A DNA stretch of 64,000 nt from assembly GCA_964508715.1 (NCBI GenBank), contig CAZDUX010000003.1:62001-126000 (forward strand), given 5' to 3'. The notes under the pieces are model-generated. The model was given only the letters and a program-made list of their open reading frames with translations. It was not told where the DNA came from and did not search any database. Shown here piece by piece: positions 1-7,655 of this stretch. The first letter of the stretch is position 1; each line of letters begins with the position of its first letter. This DNA is from JAKALX01 sp964508715 (GTDB lineage Bacteria; Chloroflexota; Dehalococcoidia; Tepidiformales; Tepidiformaceae). The position numbers and the translations under genes are program-made.

Positions 1-135
1 GTGGAGCTGGTCGCGAGGGGTTTGCGTGGAGAACAGGCCGAAGAGGTTTCCGCTCAGGTGGTTCCGGGCGAATCCGAGGTCACCCTCATTTGGCGCCTGG
101 CCCGCTTCACAGAACTGGCGGACTCGTTGTCGCAT
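1..135 (-). CDS. Partial protein, possibly HD-domain phosphohydrolase N-terminus
   Basis: An open reading frame starts with ATG at 135 and runs off the left edge (45 codons visible, beginning MRQRVRQFCEAG). Its start codon overlaps the stop of the upstream protease gene in a TGATG arrangement, which indicates translational coupling. The visible residues (a run ending LFSTQTPRDQLH) resemble the N-terminal region of small HD-domain proteins that I recall next to site-2 protease genes in Chloroflexota, but the HD motif itself would lie outside the window. The frame and coupling are seen directly; the family is a guess. Confidence 0.5.
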   Translation of the reverse strand, partial: MRQRVRQFCEAGQAPNEGDLGFARNHLSGNLFGLFSTQTPRDQLH

Positions 136-827
136 CAGAGCCCTATGAGCCTGAAGACCTGGTTGCTCATGTTGGTGATGAACCAGCCCAGGATGTTGTA
201 CTGGGGGGCGACGAAGCCGATGACGAACAGCGTCATGAGGATTCCCATGCCGTAAGGCTCGAGCCGTGCCAGCCCGCGCGATGCCTCGTCCGGGAGAATA
301 CCGACCGCGACCTTGAACCCGTCGAGGGGCGGAATAGGGATCAGGTTGAAGCACCCGAGGAGGACGTTGTAGAAGACGATGAATACGAGGAAGAGGCCAA
401 TGATCTCGCTGCCGGAGGCATTGGCGATATCATCGAAGCTGGCTACGGATGCAACCATGCCTGACCGCAGCGGGATAGCGGCAATCACCGCAAAGAAGAG
501 GTTCGAGAGTGGCCCGGCAAGAGCCACAAGCATGTTCCCGCGCTTCACTCCGTTCCGCAGACGATAGGGATTGACCGGTGTAGGCCGGCCCCATCCGAAA
601 CCCACGAGAAACAACATGATGAGGCCCGCCGGGTCGACATGCGCCACTGGATTGAGAGTGAGGCGCCCCTGGCGGGCGGCCGTGTTGTCGCCCAGTTCGT
701 TCGCGGCCCAGGCATGGCAGAACTCGTGGAAGGCGATACCGGTGACGTAGGCCACGAGGAAAGCGGCAAGGTAGGCAATGAGCGCAGGGGGATTATCGAA
801 AAGGCCGCGCAGGTTATAAAGGAACAT
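135..827 (-). CDS. Site-2 protease family (M50) membrane metalloprotease
   Basis: This 230-residue protein is a polytopic membrane zinc protease of the small M50/S2P group without a PDZ domain. An N-terminal transmembrane segment leads into HEFCHAW, the HExxH zinc motif. It is followed by NPVAHVDPAGLI and by the second M50 signature NLIPIPPLDG near residue 165, which supplies the third metal ligand. At least five hydrophobic segments are visible, and the length suits the short family. In other bacteria these enzymes cut membrane-embedded anti-sigma factors or process membrane peptides; the substrate here is unknown. The next gene overlaps its stop codon. An extended -10-like TGCTAACAT lies about 10 nt before the ATG, so the transcript may have almost no leader. 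Confidence 0.9.
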   Translation of the reverse strand: MFLYNLRGLFDNPPALIAYLAAFLVAYVTGIAFHEFCHAWAANELGDNTAARQGRLTLNPVAHVDPAGLIMLFLVGFGWGRPTPVNPYRLRNGVKRGNMLVALAGPLSNLFFAVIAAIPLRSGMVASVASFDDIANASGSEIIGLFLVFIVFYNVLLGCFNLIPIPPLDGFKVAVGILPDEASRGLARLEPYGMGILMTLFVIGFVAPQYNILGWFITNMSNQVFRLIGL

Positions 828-1110
828 GCTCGGAAAATGTTAGCACAGGTGCGCGATTATCCCTGGTAAGAGGCCCGTAAACCTCTCAAACCCTCTTGAT
901 AATGCGTTGACGGAACGGATCCGCATTGATACGTTCGCGATGGACCTTCCTGAGGGGGTTCGCCAGTTCGTCGAGTGCTGGCTGTCGGCGGTACCGCGGG
1001 GGTACCGGGCTCATTTCGATGCCAACGCTGCCGGGGGAGAGCAACGGCAGCCCGTAGTGGGGCGCATGCAGGCAGCTTGCGTCACGCCACGTCAGCGCGA
1101 GGTAAGCCAC

Positions 1111-2250
1111 GTGTTCGTGCCCGGGGTACGCCAGGATTCGCCGGTTCCAGAGCGGCTCCTCCCGTTTGTCCTCGGATTCTTCGCCATCGCGGCGACACTA
1201 CTTGGCTGGGCGTTCCTGGCCGCCTCACCGATCGCTAACGAATCAAGGACTATCTCGCTGCCGTCCGTGCCGGCCTCGTCGGTTCGGTCTGTTGCGTACG
1301 CCGTCCCGGAAGGCGGACGGGACGTGCTCTACGTGCGATCAATCGACGGCGGGAAGCCTCGTGCCATCGCCTCGTTCGCTGTTCCGTACGGATTCGATTC
1401 GTTTCGAGCACACGGCATGGCCTCGCCGACGGGAGATACGGTTGCGGTTATCTCGGTAATCGATCCACTGGCGGGCAAGGGACAGCTCACGTTCGTGCAT
1501 CTCGCAGATGAGGCCCGGATGGAGACCGCAACGGAGATTGACGCGCAAGGCCCACTCGCCTGGAGTGCTCATGGCACGCACCTCGCAACGACGCACACGG
1601 CAGCCGCCACTGACGGCAGCCGGGTGGATGTTACTATCGTCCAGGTCGACGCGAGCACCGGTGAGACGGCCGCCCTCGCCGAATTCGACAACGTGTTCCA
1701 GGCGATCCCGGTGGGGTACAGCATCGATGGGGCGCGGCTGTTCGTGGTCGTCATCGACCAGTCGGGGTCAACGCTCTTCGCGGTTCGGCAGGATGGCGAG
1801 GCCGAACGAGTTGCCTCGCTTGCTACGGGCCGCACACGAGACTGGAGCCTGAGCCCCGATGGATCGCGGCTCGCGTACGTGGAGTTCACCACGAGTGGCC
1901 GGCGAGGATACGCGGGCCGCACCCTGGTTGTTGCAACGGGTTCGATCATTCCCTCCGAAGGCACGGGAAATGAGTATGGCGCCACCTGGCGGCCGGGCTC
2001 ACCTATCCCCGATTTCGGTGGCCCTGGTGGGACCATCCGCCTTAGTGACCCGTCGTTGGCGAACCAGTACGTGTTTCCATCGAGCTGGGCCCCCGATGGC
2101 AGCACCATGGTCGCGACCATCTACTCCGCCGCCAGCGACCGTGGCGTAACGCCCTCCGAGTCTCTCGAACTCGTAACCACCACCAGCCGCGAACGCCTCG
2201 CCGACCAGGCGGGTGCACGGTTCTTTGGCTGGGTCGTGAATCTCGATTGA
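1111..2250 (+). CDS. Membrane-anchored WD40/TolB-like beta-propeller protein (paralogue 1)
   Basis: The protein has one N-terminal hydrophobic anchor (LPFVLGFFAIAATLLGWAFLAA) followed by an extracytoplasmic domain of about 330 residues. That domain has repeated propeller-type blades, with recurrent SPDG and SIDG turns such as DWSLSPDGSRLAYVE. The open frame extends upstream to a TTG at 907. I prefer GTG 1111 because GAGGT lies 8 nt before it, the anchor then sits right at the N-terminus, and the resulting 379 residues match the 377-residue paralogue that follows. ATG 940 is the other candidate. No catalytic motif was recognised, so a binding or sensing role outside the membrane is only an inference. 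The gene overlaps the region leading into the second paralogue. Confidence 0.7.
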   Translation: MFVPGVRQDSPVPERLLPFVLGFFAIAATLLGWAFLAASPIANESRTISLPSVPASSVRSVAYAVPEGGRDVLYVRSIDGGKPRAIASFAVPYGFDSFRAHGMASPTGDTVAVISVIDPLAGKGQLTFVHLADEARMETATEIDAQGPLAWSAHGTHLATTHTAAATDGSRVDVTIVQVDASTGETAALAEFDNVFQAIPVGYSIDGARLFVVVIDQSGSTLFAVRQDGEAERVASLATGRTRDWSLSPDGSRLAYVEFTTSGRRGYAGRTLVVATGSIIPSEGTGNEYGATWRPGSPIPDFGGPGGTIRLSDPSLANQYVFPSSWAPDGSTMVATIYSAASDRGVTPSESLELVTTTSRERLADQAGARFFGWVVNLD

Positions 2251-2276
2251 GCGCCCGGCGGGCGTATGGAGTCAGC

Positions 2277-3410
2277 TTGGCAGTTTCATTTCGCCACGCG
2301 CCCCACAAGGGCCAGATTCAGAACGGACTCATTGTTGCTGCAGTCGCTGCCGCGGCCGCCGCGGTCATACCGATCATCATTGCCATCGTGCTTGGCGTGG
2401 GTTCGCCGCGTAGTGCGAGGACGGCTTTCGCAAGCGCACCCGCAGGTGACTACGCGGTCGTCTCGCGCACGGAGGGCGGACAAGACGTCATCGCGGTTGT
2501 CAGTTCGACCGACCCGGGCGATGTGCGCGAGGTTGCGCGCGTAAGCCACGTCGATGGATACGCCGCGAACGGGGCGGTGTCGCCCGATGGCAGGCGAGTC
2601 GCGCTTGTCGTGGCTGATGGCGGGAGCAAGGCGAACCCGGATGCCGCCCTGGTTATCCTCGACCTGGATTCGGGTGAGCAAACCCGCATCACCGACGGCG
2701 TGGACATCCTCCGCACCCCGCTCTGGCTTCCCGATTCGGCTTCAGTCGTCATCAATCGTAATGTGCAGACGAGCGACGGGCGGCAAGCGATACAGGTGCT
2801 TCGTGCCGGCCTCGATGGTTCGAAGCCGGTGGAACTCCTCCGCGTTGCAAACGTCCTCGGAGTTTACCCCGTCGGGTTCGACGCCCAGGCGCGGCTCGTT
2901 TCCGTGGTCATCGATGGGCGTGGGTCGACGTTGCTGCGCGACGGCAAGGAACTCGGGCTCCTGAGTGACCAGATCACACGCGACTGGCGGCTAAGTCCCG
3001 ATGGCATGCAGGTTGCATTCATCGAGTCGGATGTCAGTGCAGGGCTCGCGTACCGGGGGCGCGTGGTGAGCGTGGAGAATGCCGGAACGGGTGTCGCGCA
3101 CGCTGAGGCGCAGGTCGCGGGCGGGCAGCAGCTTGGGGTCGCCTGGAAGCCAGGAGAAACGGCGCCAGTCTTCGGCCAGGAGGAGAAAACGGCGCCGAAT
3201 ATCGAGCGGATGACGGCACAGGAGATCGACATGTCGCCCGGGTTCGACCTCCCCCTGGCATTCGCCGCGGATGGGAGCGCGCTTGCGGTGAACCACTGGA
3301 CCGGAGCGAGCTTTGCGGACCCGGGCCATGCCACGCTCCAGATTGTCTCCGGTGACCATCGTGCCGCGATCGAGGGATTCGGGAGGTTCTACGGTTGGGC
3401 GCGGCGCTAA
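2277..3410 (+). CDS. Membrane-anchored beta-propeller protein (paralogue 2)
   Basis: This is a tandem paralogue of the preceding gene: an N-terminal transmembrane anchor (VAAAAAAVIPIIIAIVLGVG) and then propeller-like repeats with matching blade landmarks (AVSPDGRRVALVV, DWRLSPDGMQVAFIE, and a closing RFYGWARR equivalent to RFFGWVVN in paralogue 1). The frame opens at TTG 2247, overlapping the previous stop, but TTG 2277 has GGAG five nt upstream and gives 377 residues. The protein is probably extracytoplasmic. The following transglycosylase gene overlaps its 3' end by 16 nt, so the three genes form one operon and probably act on the same cell-surface process. The function is unknown. Confidence 0.75.
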   Translation: MAVSFRHAPHKGQIQNGLIVAAVAAAAAAVIPIIIAIVLGVGSPRSARTAFASAPAGDYAVVSRTEGGQDVIAVVSSTDPGDVREVARVSHVDGYAANGAVSPDGRRVALVVADGGSKANPDAALVILDLDSGEQTRITDGVDILRTPLWLPDSASVVINRNVQTSDGRQAIQVLRAGLDGSKPVELLRVANVLGVYPVGFDAQARLVSVVIDGRGSTLLRDGKELGLLSDQITRDWRLSPDGMQVAFIESDVSAGLAYRGRVVSVENAGTGVAHAEAQVAGGQQLGVAWKPGETAPVFGQEEKTAPNIERMTAQEIDMSPGFDLPLAFAADGSALAVNHWTGASFADPGHATLQIVSGDHRAAIEGFGRFYGWARR

Positions 3411-5254
3411 CTCGAGTGGCCGTTGGTGCGGCCATCGTGCTGGCAGTGGCGGTGGGGCTCTTTGCCCTCCCACAGGAGGGTCGTGCCGATCACATGCCGT
3501 GCCACGCCCCTAACCGGGGGTTCGATTTCGATACGCTCGAGCCAGAGAACTACGTCGCAACCTATGGAGCCGCCATCGAGCTCGCGACTGCAGGCAAGGC
3601 GGTCAGCTTCTCGTACACTCCTGTTGCGGGGGAGACGATCGACGTTCGATACCAGGGCCTCAAGAGCGGCCCGCGGGGAAGCCGCCAGCCCGAGAGCACT
3701 GCACTCGCGATCCCGCCGACTATCTACAAGTCGATCGCCTGGATTGAGGCGAACTGGGCGAATGCTGCAGCGTCGGTTCCCTATGGCGGCGTGGGGCCGA
3801 CCCTGGTTTCTGGTGACTGTGGTTATGGCATCGGCCAGATTACCAGCGGTATGGGCCACCTGTCGGCCCCGCCCGCACGTGAGGTTGGCGTCCCGAGCGC
3901 CGTGCAGGCGATCATTGGCACTGACCCGCTGTTCAATATCGCTCAGGGTGTCCGAATCCTGGCAGAGAAATGGAACAGCGCACCCCTCGTGAGGCCGATC
4001 GCGGGGAACGGCGATCCCTCCGCGCTCGAAGACTGGTACTACGCCATCTGGTCGTACAACGGCTTTGCGTTCAGTAATCACCCGCTCAACCCCGACCGTG
4101 ACCCGCTCCGGGGTGCGGGGACCAGCTTCATCTACCATTGCTACGACCCGAGCGCCCCGAGCTACCAGGACACGGGCAGCGGCCCGAAGTTCCAGTATGG
4201 CGACTACACGTATCCAGAGCGTGTCTACGGCTGCATGCGGTTTCCACCGAAGTTGAAGAGCGGCGCTACCGCGACGGCTTTCGATGCGACGGGCGACCCG
4301 AAGTTCATCCCAGGGGACGTAGTCACGGTCGTTGGCGGGGGTTGCATCAATCTCCGGCCCACCCCCAGCACATCTCAGAAGGAGTTGGCCTGCATTCCGT
4401 CGGGATCGAAGGTGACCATCCTGGGTGGGCCGCAATCGGGGACCGGCTACGTCTGGTGGAATGTACATACAGACAGGGGCGATGGCTGGATGGCTGAACA
4501 GTTCCTGTCGAAGCCGGGGCCGATACCAACAGGCCCGCCTTCCGGGACGCCGCCGGTCGTCGACCCCGTCGGCCGCATGTGGCTACCGCAGGTGTTCAAT
4601 ATGCCTGACTTCTCGAACCCCGCAGTGGCGGGAGCATTCTCGCCGGAGAACTTCAATTTCTGTGATGGCGTCGGCTGGGTTGGCGGCTGTCCTCTCATGG
4701 ACTTCCCGACGAGCTTCCCGCAGGCCAACCCGCCGGTGACGACCCACCGGGATAGCACACCCCCGACAGACCCGTCGTGGTCGGGAAGGCTGCTGGGGGA
4801 CCCGAAGTTGCAGATCTCCGGGCCCAGCGCGGCAAGCCTCATCCTCAATCCCGATCGGACGGCAACGAGCGTGACGGTCACGGTGAAGAACCTTGGCACC
4901 TGGCTTGGACCGTTCCGCATCCGGACTTCCGCGAACTGGCTCGTTGCGCGGCATCCGGGAGATTCGGCTGCACGCCGGCTCAGTGCCAGTATCGCCGTCG
5001 GCAAGGAGACTACAATCGTGACTGGCGCGGGGACGAACAAGAAAACGCAGGCTGGTTACGACAGCGTCCTCACGATTACGCTGGATCCCGCGCTCCTGCC
5101 GCCCGGATCATCCACCGGGACAGTCTGGATCGAGCCATTGCTTGGGAGTGGTGCGACCTACCAGCTCAGTGTGCAGGCAACGAATCTCGATGGCAGCCCG
5201 GGGGGTGGACAGGGATATCGGGCGGTTGTACCCAATCTTGCAACCGGGCCCTGA
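3395..5254 (+). CDS. Secreted lytic-transglycosylase-like protein with SH3 and Ig-like domains
   Basis: The 619-residue product starts at TTG 3395, with GGAGG nine nt upstream and overlapping the preceding gene. A signal peptide (residues 1-31, ending at ADH) precedes a goose-lysozyme/SLT-like region. In that region SIAWIEANW carries a candidate catalytic Glu118, and DCGYGIGQIT (about 141-150) resembles the GxxQ motif that lines the glycan groove. Residues about 305-372 form a bacterial SH3 domain (CINLRPTPSTSQ...WWNVHTDRGDGWMAE). A C-terminal Ig-like domain with repeated hydrophobic strands follows. The likely role is peptidoglycan cleavage or remodelling at the cell surface. The architecture parallels the shorter transglycosylase-like protein at the right end of the window. 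Enzyme activity is inferred from motifs only. Confidence 0.75.
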   Translation: MGAALTRVAVGAAIVLAVAVGLFALPQEGRADHMPCHAPNRGFDFDTLEPENYVATYGAAIELATAGKAVSFSYTPVAGETIDVRYQGLKSGPRGSRQPESTALAIPPTIYKSIAWIEANWANAAASVPYGGVGPTLVSGDCGYGIGQITSGMGHLSAPPAREVGVPSAVQAIIGTDPLFNIAQGVRILAEKWNSAPLVRPIAGNGDPSALEDWYYAIWSYNGFAFSNHPLNPDRDPLRGAGTSFIYHCYDPSAPSYQDTGSGPKFQYGDYTYPERVYGCMRFPPKLKSGATATAFDATGDPKFIPGDVVTVVGGGCINLRPTPSTSQKELACIPSGSKVTILGGPQSGTGYVWWNVHTDRGDGWMAEQFLSKPGPIPTGPPSGTPPVVDPVGRMWLPQVFNMPDFSNPAVAGAFSPENFNFCDGVGWVGGCPLMDFPTSFPQANPPVTTHRDSTPPTDPSWSGRLLGDPKLQISGPSAASLILNPDRTATSVTVTVKNLGTWLGPFRIRTSANWLVARHPGDSAARRLSASIAVGKETTIVTGAGTNKKTQAGYDSVLTITLDPALLPPGSSTGTVWIEPLLGSGATYQLSVQATNLDGSPGGGQGYRAVVPNLATGP

Positions 5255-5281
5255 GGCGCATGTCGCCCTTCCAGCCGGCCC

Positions 5282-5312
5282 CGCCACGGCTGATACATAG
5301 CCGTCCGTGGCG
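5282..5312. terminator. Hairpin between convergent genes
   Basis: CGCCACGG at 5282 pairs with CCGTGGCG ending at 5312, with extra pairing of inner CGGCT/AGCCG across a short loop. It lies between the convergent transglycosylase (+) and EF-G2 (-) genes. No clean T-tract follows on either strand, so it is a candidate bidirectional terminator only. Confidence 0.4.
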
Positions 5313-5372
5313 CTCGTTTCGCGCCGCCAGCCGAGAAGACGCAAAACACCAGGGTCCGGTAATCGCCGGTTC

Positions 5373-7439
5373 CTAATGGGCGTGAGCTTCTTCCTGGGCC
5401 TTCTTGTGTTCCGCGATCACCTTCTGGGCGATCTGGCCGGGCACTTCGCCATAGTGGTCGAACTCGAGTTCAAAGCCACCACGGCCCTGCGTAATAGACC
5501 GCAGGTCCGAGGCGTATCGCTGCACTTCGGCAAGGGGCACTTCGGCCTCGATCACGCTGGTTCCGCCGTCGGGTGTAATTCCGTGGATCTTCGCGCGCTT
5601 GGTGTTGAGGTCGCTCACCACATCGCCCGCATAGGCCTCCGGAGCATGGACGCGGATGGTGAGGATGGGCTCCAGCAGGGCGGGTGCCGCGGAATTCACC
5701 GCTTCCTTGAGCGCCTGCGACGCGGCGAGCTTGAACGCCATTTCGCTCGAATCTACCGGGTGGTGCTTGCCATCGACGAGGACGACCTCGCAGTCGGTGA
5801 GTTCGTAGCCGGCGACGATACCCTCCCTTGCGGCTTCGATGATCCCTTTCTCAACCGCAGGGATGAACTCCTTTGGAACTGACCCACCGACAACCTGGGG
5901 TGTGAAAAGAAGTCCAGCGCCCCGCTCGCGGGGCAGGATATTGATGGCGACACGCGCATACTGCCCGTGGCCACCCGTTTGCTTCTTGTGCGTGTAATCG
6001 GCGCTCCCCTTCCGGGCGATGGTCTCGCGGTAGGGGACTCGCGGTACGCTCAGGTCCACTTCGATGTTGAACTTCCGCTTGAGGCGTTCAATGGTCACGT
6101 CGAGATGGGCGTCACCGAGGCCGGCAAGGATCATCTCGCCCGAGGACTCGTCGCGAGAGATGCGGAGCCCGGGATCCTCCTCCACCAGGCGCTGAAGGCT
6201 CGGGCCGAGCTTGTCGACGGAGGCTTTCGAGGCGGGCTTGACAGCCATGCTGTGGACCGGGTTGGGGAACTCAATTGGGGGAAGCTGGATACCTGATTCC
6301 CTGGATGCGAGTGTGTCGCCGGTAGCGGTGTGCGCGAGCTTGGCGACGACACCGATATCTCCTGCCGAGAGCTCGGTGACCGCTTCCTGGTCCTTGCCAC
6401 GTTGGACATAGAGTGTGCCGAGCCGCTCGTCGGTATTCTTGTTCGTATTCCAGAGGTGCATATCGGACTTCACGGTGCCTGTGAGCACGCGGAAATACGT
6501 GAGGCGCCCCACATAAGGGTCGGCAGCGGTCTTGAAGACCATCGCAGCGGGGTTCGCCTTCGCGTCGGCGGCTATCTTTTCGCCCTCGGCGGTGATAAAT
6601 GGGTCGCGTTCGATGGGAGAGGGTCCTGAAAAGGCGATGTTGTGGAGAAGAGGCCTGACACCGATCTGGCGGGTGGCCGATGTGCAGAGCACGGGAACGA
6701 TAAGCCCGTGGTCGAGGCCCCCATGGAGGACCTTGCGCAACTCGTCCTCGGTCAACTCCTCATCGGCAAAATACTTGGCCATGAGGTCCTCGTCCGTCTC
6801 GACGATGGCCTCGATGAGCTGAGCCCGGAGCTGGTCGGCTTCCTCCTTGTAATCCGCGGGGATCTCACGTTCCTCGGCCTGCTCGCCAAAGTAGGCTTTG
6901 CCGTGGAGGAGATCGATAACGCCCTCGAAGGTGGTATGCGCTCCGACCGGGACCTGCAGCGGCGTCACCTTCGGCCCCCATTTTTGCTGGAGCTGGGCGA
7001 GGACGTTCTCGAAATTCGCGTTTTCGCGGTCCATCCGATTAATGACGATCATCCGGGGGAGTTCGAGCCGGTCGGCGATGCTCCAGGCACGGTCTGTGCC
7101 AACCTCGGGCCCTGAGACTGCGTCGACGACGATGATTGCCAGGTCGGCCGCATGCGCACCGCAGATGACCTCGGAGATGAAGTCGGCATAGCCTGGTGTG
7201 TCGATGAAGTTGATTTTCCTGCCCTCCCATTGCACGGGCAGGATGGAGAGGTTGAGCGAGAACTTCCGTTTGTGCTCATCCTCGTCGTAATCCGAAACGG
7301 TGTTCTGGTCCTCGATCGTGCCGAAGCGAGTGATCGCGCTGCTCTCGTAGAGGGCGGCCTCGCCGAGCATCGTCTTTCCGACGTTCCCGTGGCCCATGAG
7401 CACGACGTTTCGGATGTCCTCGGTGGCATAGGCGTTCAT
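5373..7439 (-). CDS. Elongation factor G-like GTPase (EF-G2 type)
   Basis: The 688-residue translational GTPase has the full EF-G layout: G domain, domain II, domain III (from about LGPSLQRLVEEDPGL), domain IV (VPYRETIARKG...TGGHGQYARV) and domain V (ending near the FDHYGEVPG region). It belongs to the divergent EF-G2 group rather than the housekeeping FusA. The P-loop reads GHGNVGKT, without the usual Asp, and the base-recognition motif reads NRMD instead of NKMD. DTPGYADF (G3) is intact. EF-G2 proteins of other bacteria bind ribosomes and GTP but often lack strong translocation activity. The gene has its own consensus-like promoter and a GGAGG ribosome site. No rpsL, rpsG or tuf genes are nearby, which fits a non-str-operon paralogue. 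Confidence 0.9.
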   Translation of the reverse strand: MNAYATEDIRNVVLMGHGNVGKTMLGEAALYESSAITRFGTIEDQNTVSDYDEDEHKRKFSLNLSILPVQWEGRKINFIDTPGYADFISEVICGAHAADLAIIVVDAVSGPEVGTDRAWSIADRLELPRMIVINRMDRENANFENVLAQLQQKWGPKVTPLQVPVGAHTTFEGVIDLLHGKAYFGEQAEEREIPADYKEEADQLRAQLIEAIVETDEDLMAKYFADEELTEDELRKVLHGGLDHGLIVPVLCTSATRQIGVRPLLHNIAFSGPSPIERDPFITAEGEKIAADAKANPAAMVFKTAADPYVGRLTYFRVLTGTVKSDMHLWNTNKNTDERLGTLYVQRGKDQEAVTELSAGDIGVVAKLAHTATGDTLASRESGIQLPPIEFPNPVHSMAVKPASKASVDKLGPSLQRLVEEDPGLRISRDESSGEMILAGLGDAHLDVTIERLKRKFNIEVDLSVPRVPYRETIARKGSADYTHKKQTGGHGQYARVAINILPRERGAGLLFTPQVVGGSVPKEFIPAVEKGIIEAAREGIVAGYELTDCEVVLVDGKHHPVDSSEMAFKLAASQALKEAVNSAAPALLEPILTIRVHAPEAYAGDVVSDLNTKRAKIHGITPDGGTSVIEAEVPLAEVQRYASDLRSITQGRGGFELEFDHYGEVPGQIAQKVIAEHKKAQEEAHAH

Positions 7440-7485
7440 TAGGCAGGAATCCTCCGATCACTACAGATCCCGGCGTGGGTGCCTG

Positions 7486-7514
7486 ATTCTAGGCACGCCT
7501 GCGGGCCGTCTCAA
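7486..7514 (-). promoter_or_regulatory. Sigma70-type promoter for EF-G2 gene
   Basis: Read on the minus strand, TTGAGA (7514-7509) and TAGAAT (7491-7486) are separated by 17 nt. The predicted start of transcription is about 40 nt before the ATG at 7439, and GGAGG (7455-7451) is a good ribosome site. Confidence 0.6.
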
Positions 7515-7620
7515 CTCCTATCGGTATACGCCACTTGCTGGAACGCGTCAGCAGCCGCCGCGGGAAGGGGTGAAGGTGCGAATGGCGGTTGCGCGTTCGC
7601 CTCTGGCGTGCACCGCACGC

Positions 7621-7626
7621 TAGACT
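7621..7626 (+). promoter_or_regulatory. Probable -10 element for the dinG-like gene
   Basis: TAGACT lies 30 nt upstream of the ATG at 7656 in the 216-nt divergent region shared with EF-G2. No convincing -35 box is visible. The same TAGACTGG string occurs upstream of npdG and rplU, which supports a promoter role. Confidence 0.4.
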
Positions 7627-7655
7627 GGCAAGTGAGCCGCACGGATGTTCGAGAA

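Noticed and set aside
907..1110. TTG start at 907 for the first beta-propeller gene
   Set aside because: No ribosome site precedes it, and the 68 extra residues have no counterpart in the paralogue; TTGACG here could even be a -35 box.
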